A stretch of 64,000 bases of DNA, taken from Flavobacterium micromati. GTDB lineage: Bacteria; Bacteroidota; Bacteroidia; Flavobacteriales; Flavobacteriaceae. The DNA lies in the NCBI RefSeq assembly GCF_900129585.1, contig NZ_FQWF01000010.1, positions 1-64,000 on the forward strand, read 5' to 3'. Positions 16,644 to 26,312 of this stretch are shown in pieces (positions within the stretch are counted from its first letter, which is position 1; every line of letters begins with the position of its first letter). Under the pieces are notes generated by a model, which saw only the letters and a program-made list of their open reading frames with translations, ran no database searches and was not told the DNA's origin. The position numbers and the translations under genes were made by a program.

Positions 16644-18056
16644 ATGACTAGCCTAATCCTCCTTCTATCGTTTTTGTTTTTACTCACTGGAGTATTTATT
16701 TTCCGAAAATTATGGCTCGGAGCATTGGGCGCTGTTATCATCGTTCTTGTTTCAAAATTTTCATTTTCAGCAGCGAGCAAAGCAGTTTATTATGAGTTGT
16801 CAAATGCTATGATTATTGGGACAGAACTCATTTTATTAATATTCGGAGCTTACCTTTTTTATAATATTCTTTCTGCTTACAAACATTTTATTCTTTTTAC
16901 AGAAAGCGTTTCAATAATTTCTTCACGCATTTCACTGGCAATTATACTCTGCTTTTTTATGGGGAGTTTTATGGAAGGTATTGCGGGTTTTGGTATACCA
17001 GCATTACTTATAGCTCCACTTATGATTACCGTAGGATTTAAGCCAGTTACTGCTATTGTTTTGCCATTGGCAGCAACAATAACGGCCGTCCTATTTGGAG
17101 CTTTGGGAAGACCGTTGCGGATTGGATTGGGAATAAATGAACCTGATGAAGTGGTAACAATAACTATCATTTTAAATGCTATGCCTGCATTAGTAATTCC
17201 ATTTATGTTGACTTATCTTTTGTCCAAAACGGAGCAAATAAAAATTAACTGGAAAAAAGAGTGGAAAACAGTTTTAGGTGCCGGAGTTTGTTTTTACGTC
17301 CCCTTTTCACTTACCGCAATGTTATCCTTAGAATTTCCATCAGCGATTGCGGGAATAGCTGGACTACTGTTATTCGTCTTCGTATTTATACCAACTAAAG
17401 AAAAAATATCAGGACGGATTTGGTGGAATACCTTTTCTCCTTACTTATTTTTCATTGTACTCTTTTTGAGTTTTAGGTTTCTCGCCCAAGATACACTAAT
17501 TTCTTTTGCGTCTGGTATAAAGCAAGTCTCGATATATCAGCCAGGAATTATTTTTATAATTGCCTCTATTTTGGTTTTGTTTGTTTTAAATCAGGGACAT
17601 TTCGCAAAACATTTTTTATCTCTGCTAAAAGTATCTCTGCTGAAAATCTGGCTTCCAGCTGTCACCATATTATTGCTTATTTCGTTCACACAATTAATTG
17701 CAAAATCATTTTCGGAGCTTGTAAGCTCATTAACAGCTTCTATGAGCTCATGGCAAATTATGGCTCAACCGTTAATTGGTATCAGCGGAAGTTTTATTAC
17801 CGGAAGTGCTACTATGAGTAATCTTCTTTTTGCAGGAAGCTTAAATACTACAGCATTGGGTCAAAAGCCTCTATTTATGTCGTTGCTCCATACAGGGGGT
17901 GCGATAGGTAATGCTATTTCGTTGCAAAATATAATTATGGTAAAATCTGTTATACCTGATAATATTTCAGAGTCAAGAATATTAAAATTTAACCTGCCTA
18001 TTATTGGGATTTATGTTGTGTTAGTTCTAATATCTACTCTGATTTATGTGAGATAG
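16644..18056 (+). CDS. L-lactate permease family transporter
   Basis: The 470-residue integral membrane protein belongs to the LldP/LctP lactate permease family. Many hydrophobic helices span its length. The family motifs GIAGFGIPALLIAPLM (about residues 113-128) and SGSFITGSATMSNLLFAGSL in the C-terminal third are present. These carriers move lactate (and often glycolate) with protons across the cytoplasmic membrane. It is shorter than E. coli LldP (~550), a common bacterial variant. Placement after D-lactate dehydrogenase suggests it exports or imports lactate made or used by that enzyme. Stereospecificity cannot be read from sequence. Confidence 0.88.
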   Translation: MTSLILLLSFLFLLTGVFIFRKLWLGALGAVIIVLVSKFSFSAASKAVYYELSNAMIIGTELILLIFGAYLFYNILSAYKHFILFTESVSIISSRISLAIILCFFMGSFMEGIAGFGIPALLIAPLMITVGFKPVTAIVLPLAATITAVLFGALGRPLRIGLGINEPDEVVTITIILNAMPALVIPFMLTYLLSKTEQIKINWKKEWKTVLGAGVCFYVPFSLTAMLSLEFPSAIAGIAGLLLFVFVFIPTKEKISGRIWWNTFSPYLFFIVLFLSFRFLAQDTLISFASGIKQVSIYQPGIIFIIASILVLFVLNQGHFAKHFLSLLKVSLLKIWLPAVTILLLISFTQLIAKSFSELVSSLTASMSSWQIMAQPLIGISGSFITGSATMSNLLFAGSLNTTALGQKPLFMSLLHTGGAIGNAISLQNIIMVKSVIPDNISESRILKFNLPIIGIYVVLVLISTLIYVR

Positions 18057-18149
18057 GTAAGAAATAAAAGGCGATATGCACTTGATAAGAGGCGCTGAGC
18101 ACGTAAATACAGTCAAAAAATAAATTAATAACAAGATAAATTAGCAGCA

Positions 18150-18995
18150 ATGATAAAAATCCTTTTTCCAACTGATTTTTCAAAAGCATCGCTCAATGCA
18201 ATTGAGTATGCTTTGAATTTTGCATCAGGCAGTGATGCTAATTTTATTTTCTATCACTCCTTCATCCCTTTTAATAGTGCTTTATCAGGTTCACCTGAAT
18301 TTAACAGGAAAGAAATCATTAAAGTTGAAAAGGAATTAAAAATCAGAATTGAAAAAATTAAGTTTAAAATGAATAAAAAATTTCCTGATATTGTGATAGA
18401 AACTTGCGTTGACAAAGGTGTAGAGTCACAACAAATAATTTCTTACAGCAAGAAAAATAAAATTGATTTGATAATTATGGGAACCACAGGCGCAAGTGGC
18501 TTAAAAGAAGTACTCATAGGAAGTGTTACCGCTGATATTATTGCCAAAAGTGAGTGTCCAGTTTTAGCTATTCCTGCAAAATATAAATACAAGTCAATTC
18601 AAAAAATACTGATGCCAACTAACTATGCTTTACATGATCTGGTGGTACTCAAATTTATTTTTCAGTTTTCAGTTACAAAAAATGCAAACATTCATTTCCT
18701 GCACATCACGCCAAAAGGAAAACCTTCCACGAAAGATATAGAGTTGATGGAAACTTTTAAAGAAACAATCAGCAGTTTATTAAAAAATAGAGACAAAGAA
18801 TTCAGTTTACACCAAGACAATGACGCACAAGAGTCTATTTCAACTATAGTTCAAAAGGAAAATATTGATCTAACTGTAATGACTACTATCAAGCGTGAAA
18901 GTTTTATTAATCGCTTTTTTCATACTAGTTTAACTAAAAAGATGGCTTGTCATACCCTGATTCCTTTACTGGCTATTCCAGCTAGGAGTTTTTAG
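18150..18995 (+). CDS. Universal stress protein with two UspA domains
   Basis: The 281-residue protein has a first UspA domain (residues 1-145) beginning MIKILFPTDFSKASLNAIEY, with the ATP-binding signature MGTTGASGLKEVLIGSVT near residue 110. A second domain (~150-281) lacks that signature and reads VMTTIKRESFINRFFHTSLT at the same place, so only the first half is likely to bind ATP. Tandem Usp proteins are common in Flavobacteriia near redox and ion-transport genes. It follows the lactate permease by 93 bp and may be co-transcribed. The upstream decayed copy at 16108 shows that the locus once had two Usp genes. Confidence 0.9.
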   Translation: MIKILFPTDFSKASLNAIEYALNFASGSDANFIFYHSFIPFNSALSGSPEFNRKEIIKVEKELKIRIEKIKFKMNKKFPDIVIETCVDKGVESQQIISYSKKNKIDLIIMGTTGASGLKEVLIGSVTADIIAKSECPVLAIPAKYKYKSIQKILMPTNYALHDLVVLKFIFQFSVTKNANIHFLHITPKGKPSTKDIELMETFKETISSLLKNRDKEFSLHQDNDAQESISTIVQKENIDLTVMTTIKRESFINRFFHTSLTKKMACHTLIPLLAIPARSF

Positions 18996-19167
18996 CTAAA
19001 TATTTTTGAAATGAAATTAATTGGATAAAGTTGTCATTGCATTTGTTAATAAATACTTTAGAGTTAAGACACAGTTATAGAGAAATAGGAAACCATCGAG
19101 ATTTTATTAAAATCAAAAGAGAAAATAAAAAGTGTACTTAAAATTTCAATTATAATATTACTTTATC

Positions 19168-20169
19168 ATGCTATTAACAATACTTGGATTCTTACTTTGT
19201 GCTGCTGTAATTTTTTTCAGCGGCACTAAATTAGCTCATTACGGCGACCAAATGGCCGAGCTAACTGGAATGGGTAAAGCATGGTTTGGTTTAATTATGA
19301 TGGCTTCAGTGACTAGTTTGCCCGAATTGTTTGTTGGTATAAGCTCAGCGAGCATAATAGAATCTGCTGACTTTGCAGTTGGTGATGTCTTAGGAAGTTG
19401 TGCGTTTAACTTAGCAATATTATCTCTTTTGGATGTATTTTCAAAAAAAACAAGTTTATTCTCCGTGGCTTCGCAAAGCCATGTGCTTGCTGGGGCATTA
19501 GGTGTTGTTTTATTCTCTTTTGTAGGTATTGGTCTATTTTTGCCTTATGATTTTAAACTTATTGATTGGATTGGTGTAAGCAGTATTGTTTTTATTGCTT
19601 TTTATTTGATTTCAATTAAATTAGTTTATCAATATGATAAAGGCCACCCAACACCGAGTATTCCATCCAAACTATTGGAGTTACAAAATAGAACATCGAT
19701 CAAAAAAGTTATTTTTTGGTATACTTTAAATGCATTAGTCGTTATTGTTGCCGCTTTGGTACTCCCGCATTTTGTAGAACAAATTTCCAATCAAACAGGG
19801 CTGAACAAATCATTTACTGGTACAATTTTGTTAGCTGCATCTACATCGCTACCTGAAGTGGCTGTTTCAATAGCAGCAATCAAAATAGGTGCTATCGATA
19901 TGGCTGTAGGTAATTTATTAGGTAGTAATTTATTTAATATTTTCATTTTAGCTATTGGCAACTTTTTTTACAGAAAAGGACATATTTTAGTTGACGCATC
20001 GGAAAGCCATATCGTTTCTGTATTCTCGATAATTACGATGACCGCAATTGCTATTATCGGCCTTACTTATCGATCAAAAAGTAAAGCTTTTTTTCTTGCA
20101 TGGGATACTTTGCTTATTGTAATCATGTTTATTTTTAATATGGTCATTTTATATAAACTTTCATCATGA
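19168..20169 (+). CDS. Sodium/calcium exchanger-family (CaCA) antiporter, YrbG-like
   Basis: The 333-residue membrane protein has the duplicated architecture of CaCA exchangers, about five helices per half. The alpha-1 repeat is in the first half (SVTSLPELFVGISSASI, then VGDVLGSCAFNLAILSL). The alpha-2 repeat is in the second (ASTSLPEVAVSIAAI, then AVGNLLGSNLFNIFILAI). The glutamates in SLPE in each repeat are the expected cation ligands. It exchanges Ca2+ (or a related cation) for Na+ or H+ across the inner membrane. With the downstream P-type ATPase it suggests calcium efflux as one role of the module. Substrate is inferred from family only. Confidence 0.9.
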   Translation: MLLTILGFLLCAAVIFFSGTKLAHYGDQMAELTGMGKAWFGLIMMASVTSLPELFVGISSASIIESADFAVGDVLGSCAFNLAILSLLDVFSKKTSLFSVASQSHVLAGALGVVLFSFVGIGLFLPYDFKLIDWIGVSSIVFIAFYLISIKLVYQYDKGHPTPSIPSKLLELQNRTSIKKVIFWYTLNALVVIVAALVLPHFVEQISNQTGLNKSFTGTILLAASTSLPEVAVSIAAIKIGAIDMAVGNLLGSNLFNIFILAIGNFFYRKGHILVDASESHIVSVFSIITMTAIAIIGLTYRSKSKAFFLAWDTLLIVIMFIFNMVILYKLSS

Positions 20170-20571
20170 ATTGTCACTAATTATCTGCATTTCAAATTAA
20201 AGAACTGCCTTAAACAAATATAAAACGACTTTAAATAGCTGAAGCAGCAAATTGGCTTATGCAAAATGGTAAAATGAATTGATAGTATTCGGTTTATCGA
20301 TAACAGTTCCAAGATAAGATAACATTTATTTTAATTCTCGTAGCGCTAATTTTTTTTGCGTGCGAAATATAAAAGATAAATCTTCTTTTTACCACTTATG
20401 GCTCACAATTGTATTGATTAGAAAGATTAATCAAAATCCTTGACAAAGAATTTAATACAAGCGGAATAATTTTTAGCAAAGATCTATTTTACGTAACTTT
20501 GAGAATATGTGTAAATGAAAAATTACAATTCGTAATAATACATACTTATTACAAGTAATAATCAATAATTT
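20170..20571. other. Gap, possibly with decayed sequence
   Basis: No intact gene. Around 20309-20372 a start-less frame reads DKITFILILVALIFFACE, like a lipoprotein signal, then stops. Given the neighbouring pseudogene this may be further decay, but support is weak. Confidence 0.3.
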
Positions 20572-21347
20572 ATGAATACCACTTCTGTAATTCTACTAAT
20601 TGGCTTTTTATTGCTTTTCCCATTTGTCTCACAAGCACAGCAAAAGTAGGAACGCGAATATAAAATGAACTCCGAAATGATTCCGCAAGCTGCATAACAG
20701 TTTATTGATTCAATCGCTAAAGATTTAAAAATAAAATGGTTTAAAAAATAAGGTCTTAATGATGTTTCCCTAGAGCCAAAATTTAAATATAATAACAAAC
20801 AATTTAGTATTGCATTTGACACATTGGGAATCTTACAAGATGTAGAATATGTAATCAAAAAAAGCGCTTTGGCTCCAAAGATCTATAATAAAATAGAAGG
20901 TAAACTCGATTCTCTTTACCAAAAATGGAAATTTCAAAAGATACAAATGCACTAATAGAACCAGATGCAGTGTCTTATAGAACAATTCAGCAATTTATAT
21001 TTCAAACTAAAATTGAATCTTTTCGGGTAGCACACAGAATAGCGACAGACCAAACCTTTTCTTCAAACGAAGCTACCGAATTTAGATTGAGGTACAGATT
21101 AAGTGCAGAAATCCTGCTATCAGGTCAAAAACTTGATGATAAAGAGTTTTATTTTAAGTTTAATACCGATGTTCTCAATAGTATTCAGGATAATGTGTAT
21201 GATTTATAATTTAGGATAGTTCCTAACATTGGTTACGTAATAAATAAACAACATAAGATAGAAATAGGTCTAGATAATCGATTTGAATCATTTATCAACA
21301 ATCAAACCCGAGCAACGTCTTGGTTTACTATAAATTGGTTTCTTTAA
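20572..21347 (+). pseudogene. Decayed secreted PepSY-like/DUF2490-type protein
   Basis: The frame starts MNTTSVILLIGFLLLFPFVS (a signal peptide) and is interrupted by stops after QAQQK, after IPQAA and after KWFKK. Protein-like sequence continues between and after them (EREYKMNSEMIPQAA, QFIDSIAKDLKIKWFKK, NNKQFSIAFDTLGILQDVEY). The three stops sit where single base changes from Gln or Glu codons would explain them. The frame then shifts, and at 20925-21347 reads ESFRVAHRIATDQTF, then TEFRLRYRLSAEIL and, after one more stop, IGYVINKQHKIEIGLDNRFE to FTINWFL. The latter part resembles DUF2490 outer-membrane beta-barrels, and the first part PepSY-like periplasmic domains. Family names are by recall; decay is seen directly. 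Confidence 0.7.
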
Positions 21348-21529
21348 AATTATTAGTTATTTTCCAAACGACAAAAATGGATTTGCTAAAAATACAAATG
21401 CTCTGTTAGTCAAATTAAAAATAAAAATATTCGCTTTCTTATATTTTATCAGATTAAGTAAATTTATAGTTCTTTTCCAAATTTTAAATTTCTATATATT
21501 AGAATGGACTATTATAAAATAAAATTAAT

Positions 21530-24124
21530 ATGAATCACCATCTCGTATCCGCGTCCGAAACCTATAAATTGCTTTACTCAAGGAAGGAAGGATTAAGTAC
21601 TTCAGAAGTAGAAGAGCGACAAAAAAAATATGGAAAAAATGACTTAACCGAGAAAAAGAAAATTTCGGTTTTCGTTTTATTGCTAAATCAGTTTAAAGAT
21701 GTAATGATTTTTATTCTATTAATTGCGGCTGGAATTTCTTTAGCTGTTGGTAATTTAAAAGATGCTGTAGTAATTTTAATTATTGTAGTGCTGAATGCCA
21801 TCATCGGCTTTGTGCAGGAATTTAGAGCAGAGAAAGCTATGGAGGCATTAAAGAAAATGGCAGCGTTCAATGCTACAATTCGCAGAGGAGGAACTATTGT
21901 TCAGCTTGCTGCCTCCGAATTAGTGCCTGGTGATATAATAATTCTCGAAGCGGGAATGTCAGTTCCAGCAGACATTCGCCTCACTGAAACACGCTCCTTA
22001 AAAATTGACGAAGCGTCACTAACAGGTGAATCTAATGCAATAGAAAAAAATACAGATGAACTAACAGTAGAAAATTTACCACTTGGCGACCGCTTTAACA
22101 TGGCATATAAAACCACCATTGTAACTTATGGCCGTGGCGAAGGCATTGTAATTGCAACCGGAATGAACACCGAAATTGGGCGCATCGCTGAACTGCTTCA
22201 GGAGGATGAATCCAAAACCCCATTGCAAAAAAGATTAGCTGATTTCGGTAAAAAATTATCAATTGTAGTTATCGGTATTTCCGCACTTCTTTTTATCATT
22301 GGGTGGTTGCGTGGTGAAAATCCACTGCAGATGTTGCTAACCTCAATTTCTGTAGCAGTGGCGGCCATTCCAGAAGCATTGCCTGCAGTAATTACCATTG
22401 CTTTAGCAGCAGGTGCTAAACGAATGGTTCAAAAAAATGCACTCGTTCGAAAATTACCTGCTGTTGAAACATTAGGCTCTGTAACTTACATCTGTTCGGA
22501 CAAAACAGGAACCATTACTCAAAATAAAATGACAGTGCTGGACGTTTGGATTTCGCCAAAAGCAGAAGCTATTGGTGATTTTTCAACTGAACAATTATTA
22601 TTACTTTCAATGGAACTCAACCATGATGCGGTTGAAGATGAAAATAATATGCTTAAAGGCGATCCTACTGAAGTTGCATTAGTCGAATATGCTAGAAAAA
22701 ATAAAAATTATGATACGCAATGGTTAAGCAATTTTAAACGCCACGACGAATTGCCTTTTGATTCAGTTCGTAAACGAATGACAACTATTTACCCCTTAGC
22801 GGAACAGTTTATGATTGTGACAAAAGGCGCAGTGGAAAATATTTTAAGCAATTGTAAGGATGCAAATGCCGAAGAAATAAATTCAGTTACTGAGGCTTTT
22901 GCTCAACAAGGGAAAAGGGTTTTGGCTTATGCTGTAAAAGTCGTGAATACTTTACCAGATACGATTTCAATTGAAACCATTGAAACCAATTTAAACTTTA
23001 TTGGTCTAGCTGCAATGATTGATCCGCCCCGTGCAGAAGCCGTGCAAGCAATTGCTGATTGCCATACGGCAGGTATTACGCCAGTTATGATTACCGGTGA
23101 CCATCCCATTACGGCAAAAGCTATTGCTACAGAAACAGGAATTTTACGTCTTGATACAGACAAAGTAATTACAGGAACAGAACTTGCAAATTTGACGGAT
23201 GAGGAATTTGAAAAAGAAATTGAATCCATAAAAGTATATGCGCGTGTTTCACCCGAACAAAAACTAAATATTGTAAAAGCCCTCCAAAATAAAAATAATT
23301 TTGTTGCCATGACAGGCGATGGAGTCAATGACGCTCCCGCTCTGAGACACGCGAACATCGGTATTGCAATGGGTATTACAGGCACTGATGTTTCCAAAGA
23401 AGCCGCACACATGATTTTACTCGATGATAATTTTGCGACCATCATCCATGCAGTGAAAGAAGGGCGAAGAATATTTGACAACATCCGCAAGTTCATTAAA
23501 TACAGCGTTACCGGCAACAGTGGTAAAGTATTGACTGTCGTTCTAGCTCCGCTTCTTGGCTTGCCCATTCCACTCCTTCCCATTCAAATCCTATGGTTAA
23601 ATCTCGTTACCGATGGTTTACCAGGACTGGCCTTTGCATCGGAAAATGCCGAAGAAAACATTTTAAAACGACCGCCACGCAAACCAACTGAAAGTATATT
23701 TGCAGGTGGAATGGTAATTCATATTCTTTGGGTTGGTTTGTTAATGGGCGGAGTTGCTATAGGTCTCCAAAGTTGGGCAATTCACGTCGGAAATGATAAA
23801 TGGATGACAATGGTATTTACGGTTTTGAGCATTTCTCAAATGGGACAAGCAATGGCGGTCCGCAGCGAATGGCAATCCTTATTCACACAAGGTATATTTG
23901 GAAACAAACAATTAGTAGGCGCTGTGCTATTGACGCTTGGCTTACAAATGGCGGTCATTTACATTCCATTCATGCAGGATATTTTTAGTACACAAGCCCT
24001 TACTTTAAATGAATTACTACTGTGCCTTGGATTGTCAACTATTGTGTTTTGGGCAGTGGAAATTGAGAAATGGGTGAAGAGAATAAAACGTAAACAATTA
24101 GAGCTAACAATGCAAAAAAAGTAA
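21530..24124 (+). CDS. Cation-transporting P-type ATPase, Ca2+-type (P2)
   Basis: The 864-residue pump has an N-terminal cation-ATPase domain (HLVSASETYKLLYSRKEGLS), an actuator domain with ASLTGES and a phosphorylation site CSDKTGTITQNKMT with Asp324. The nucleotide-binding domain contains KGDPTEVALVEYA, followed by MTGDGVNDAPAL and a C-terminal block of about six helices. The TM4 motif is AAIPEALPAVITIAL, typical of P2A/P2B calcium pumps (usually PEGLP). It would use ATP to expel Ca2+ or a related divalent ion from the cytosol. The next gene downstream is a dead catalase on the other strand. Placement with Usp and a CaCA exchanger fits stress or ion homeostasis. Confidence 0.92.
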   Translation: MNHHLVSASETYKLLYSRKEGLSTSEVEERQKKYGKNDLTEKKKISVFVLLLNQFKDVMIFILLIAAGISLAVGNLKDAVVILIIVVLNAIIGFVQEFRAEKAMEALKKMAAFNATIRRGGTIVQLAASELVPGDIIILEAGMSVPADIRLTETRSLKIDEASLTGESNAIEKNTDELTVENLPLGDRFNMAYKTTIVTYGRGEGIVIATGMNTEIGRIAELLQEDESKTPLQKRLADFGKKLSIVVIGISALLFIIGWLRGENPLQMLLTSISVAVAAIPEALPAVITIALAAGAKRMVQKNALVRKLPAVETLGSVTYICSDKTGTITQNKMTVLDVWISPKAEAIGDFSTEQLLLLSMELNHDAVEDENNMLKGDPTEVALVEYARKNKNYDTQWLSNFKRHDELPFDSVRKRMTTIYPLAEQFMIVTKGAVENILSNCKDANAEEINSVTEAFAQQGKRVLAYAVKVVNTLPDTISIETIETNLNFIGLAAMIDPPRAEAVQAIADCHTAGITPVMITGDHPITAKAIATETGILRLDTDKVITGTELANLTDEEFEKEIESIKVYARVSPEQKLNIVKALQNKNNFVAMTGDGVNDAPALRHANIGIAMGITGTDVSKEAAHMILLDDNFATIIHAVKEGRRIFDNIRKFIKYSVTGNSGKVLTVVLAPLLGLPIPLLPIQILWLNLVTDGLPGLAFASENAEENILKRPPRKPTESIFAGGMVIHILWVGLLMGGVAIGLQSWAIHVGNDKWMTMVFTVLSISQMGQAMAVRSEWQSLFTQGIFGNKQLVGAVLLTLGLQMAVIYIPFMQDIFSTQALTLNELLLCLGLSTIVFWAVEIEKWVKRIKRKQLELTMQKK

Positions 24125-24209
24125 GCACAATTTTAAAAAAAAATACTAAAAGAATTTAGTCATTAATACTGATTTTAGTCATTTTAAGTACTGTTTATAA
24201 TATAGAAAT

Positions 24210-24862
24210 TTTTGTTTTCAAAAGTTGTAATTCTATCATCTGAATTTTTTTTTCTGCAAACTTGTATCGACATTGCATCAATACTTAGCGCAACATGATT
24301 GAATAAAAAGCAATTTACTCCGTTTCTATAAAAAGTAAATAAGAATTCTATTTCATACCATTTTGTCAATAATAGTAACGGGAACAAGTTCTTCTAGAAT
24401 TAACTTTATTGGATCTACAATACCATAATCAAATTTATGTTCCCTTGTACCTGAAATTATTTGAACGCCAAGATCTGAATGTTGAAAATTAGCAGAATTT
24501 ATCACCTCTTATAAATCTTGACTTTGGAAATCGGACTTTTTCATTTAGATTTTCTGAGCTTTGTCCCACTCAATAACATGTGAGACTAATTTTGGTTTAC
24601 AGTGAAATTTTGCAGAATGAGATTCATTATTACCGTTCATAAAACGTAAAGTATATACACTGAACCCGCCGTTATTAAACTTGTTGTTATTGCACGATCG
24701 CTAATTGTATAAATAATGGTGTGCATTGACTCTACATCTAAGATATAAACTCCCAAAAAATTTCGCATACTGGGACTGATTCTAGCATCTCCTTATCTAA
24801 ATCTGGGTTTACAGCATTAAAAGTAAAACCGGCAAATATTTTATGGTAAAATATTTTATGGA
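24210..24862 (-). pseudogene. Fragment of a KatE-type (large-subunit) catalase
   Basis: Reading the minus strand downwards from 24862, pieces in changing frames match the middle of clade-2 catalases: NAVNPDLDKEMLESVP, then IFWEFIS, then VESMHTIIYTISDRAI. They continue with GFSVYTLRFMNGNNES, AKFHCKPKLVSHVIEWDKAQ, HKFDYGIVDPIKLILEELVP, and traces of NRxxxxFF and VDTSLQ. These line up with the catalase order FWDFIS, PESMHMVMWAMSDRAI, GVHTFRxVN, KFHWKPKxGxHSxxWDEAQK, FDxLDPTKLIPEELVP, DNFFAE and YLDTQ. Several frameshifts and at least four stops are present, and both the heme-proximal N-terminal part and the C-terminus are missing. The remnant ends 13 bp from the GH130 stop. Confidence 0.85.
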
Positions 24863-24874
24863 ATCGGATGAAAT

Positions 24875-25912
24875 TTAATTGTTTTCCTCAACAACTGGAT
24901 TTAATTTGAGTTCATTTAATAGTTCACTAAAACTTAATGAAGCGCAAGCAATACAATTATCGGCAGCACCGTAATAAATGTAAAGTTTGTCATCAAATAG
25001 TGCTGTTCCAGTGGGGAAAACAACATTGTCTACAATACCATTTATTTCATAATCAATTTCAGGAGAAATTAATGGATAGGGTAATCTACCAACTACTTTT
25101 GTTGGATTTTCAAGATCTAGTAATGCAGCGGCCGCCGAGTAAATATAACCTTCTGAAGTATCAAAAACACCATGGTAAATTAGTATCCATCCGTCTTCTG
25201 TCTCTATTGGCGGACATCCACCGCCTGTAAAACTTGACTCATGATGTGAACCAACCGGATCAAGAATTATATGTTCGTTAAAATGTAAAAAGTAATTATT
25301 CCAAAATTCTCTAGTTAAATCCTCTAAGCTAGTAATTAAAACAAGTTGTATTCCAGGCCGAATGCGATGCAGAAAAGCCAATTTACCATTAATTCTTCGT
25401 GGAAAAAAAATCACATCTTTGTCCCAAATAAATACTTTTTTGCTTCTGTTAAAGTGGCGCACATGCCTAAAATATTTAGCGTTAACTAGATTAGTACATT
25501 CTGCTAATCGCTGGAACTCATCAAAAGTAAACTGCGGAACAATGATTCCATGATTAGTAAAAGTGACTAAATCAGATGAAGTAACTAAAGTTCCTAATGC
25601 ATTAATTCCATCAAAAGAAGTGTATGTAATATAATAAATACCGTCAATTTTTACAATGCGCGGATCTTCAATCCCATTTGAGGCTTCTTCGCAACAAGGT
25701 ATCAGTAACGGTTTGTTATTTCTTTGAACAACTTCTGTTGCACCCTCCAATTTACAATAACCAACTGTTGAATAATTCCCAGCTCGAACAGCTCTATACA
25801 ACATGTGAATTACGTTACCTTCTTGCATTATCGCAGGATTTAGAACGCTTTCATTTTCAAATAAGAGTGCGGTCTTTTCAAGAATAATGCCTTCTTTTTT
25901 GATATTTATCAT
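24875..25912 (-). CDS. GH130 family glycoside phosphorylase (beta-mannoside type)
   Basis: The 345-residue cytosolic protein has the five-bladed propeller pattern of family GH130. NPAIMQEGNVIHMLYRAV is near the start, NGIEDPRIVKIDGIYYITYT at about 80-100, TGGGCPPIETEDGWILIYHG near 225-245, and YIYYGAADNCIACAS near the end. Members phosphorolyse beta-1,4- or beta-1,2-mannosides such as mannosyl-glucose or mannobiose. The subgroup cannot be set by eye. No other mannan gene is adjacent; it stands between a catalase remnant and sbcC. An imperfect hairpin precedes it (25940-25966). Confidence 0.88.
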   Translation of the reverse strand: MINIKKEGIILEKTALLFENESVLNPAIMQEGNVIHMLYRAVRAGNYSTVGYCKLEGATEVVQRNNKPLLIPCCEEASNGIEDPRIVKIDGIYYITYTSFDGINALGTLVTSSDLVTFTNHGIIVPQFTFDEFQRLAECTNLVNAKYFRHVRHFNRSKKVFIWDKDVIFFPRRINGKLAFLHRIRPGIQLVLITSLEDLTREFWNNYFLHFNEHIILDPVGSHHESSFTGGGCPPIETEDGWILIYHGVFDTSEGYIYSAAAALLDLENPTKVVGRLPYPLISPEIDYEINGIVDNVVFPTGTALFDDKLYIYYGAADNCIACASLSFSELLNELKLNPVVEENN

Positions 25913-25930
25913 GTGTACCAGGATTTTTCT

Positions 25931-25966
25931 AAAATAAAAGGCGCAGCTAATAACTAGTTACGCCTC
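25931..25966 (-). terminator. Hairpin with T-rich flank upstream of the GH130 gene
   Basis: On the minus strand AGGCG pairs with CGCCT, with a partly paired inner stem (AACT/AGCT). It is followed by TTTTATTTT, just before the GH130 start at 25912. It looks like a terminator, yet no minus-strand gene lies upstream within 26 bp to 26.3 kb, so it may be a leader attenuator or a relic. Confidence 0.35.
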
Positions 25967-26312
25967 ATACTACTTGAAATGTGTATTCCTACTAGCTATT
26001 AACTGTTAAGTTGCCCACTAAGACAAGCAATGTTTATTTGGTTAATAAATTCGCAATGCTGCATTGCATAAAAAAATTCAATTCTTACTTATGTTTTATA
26101 TAAAATTTCTTGAATAACCTCTTTATTTTAAAAGACAGGCCAGAATTTTCTATCTTAAAATTAAAATAAAATTGCTATTATTTTGCAAAGATAGATTTTA
26201 AAAATAGTGTTTATGTTATACTATTAAAACGGTTACTTATATAAATCACGCATCTAATGAGTTATTATCCATAACTGCAAAACCGTACTAACTTTATACT
26301 AAAGTGAAAATT
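25967..26312. other. Gap between GH130 and sbcC
   Basis: AT-rich, no gene or repeat seen. Confidence 0.4.

Noticed and set aside
20562..20858. 98-codon minus-strand frame
   Set aside because: It is antisense to the PepSY/DUF2490-like pseudogene, whose plus-strand pieces look like true protein.
22927..23583. 218-codon minus-strand frame inside the P-type ATPase
   Set aside because: Antisense shadow of a region with unmistakable ATPase motifs.
24184..24387. 67-codon minus-strand frame
   Set aside because: It is one reading frame through the catalase remnant; the flanking frames carry the catalase motifs.
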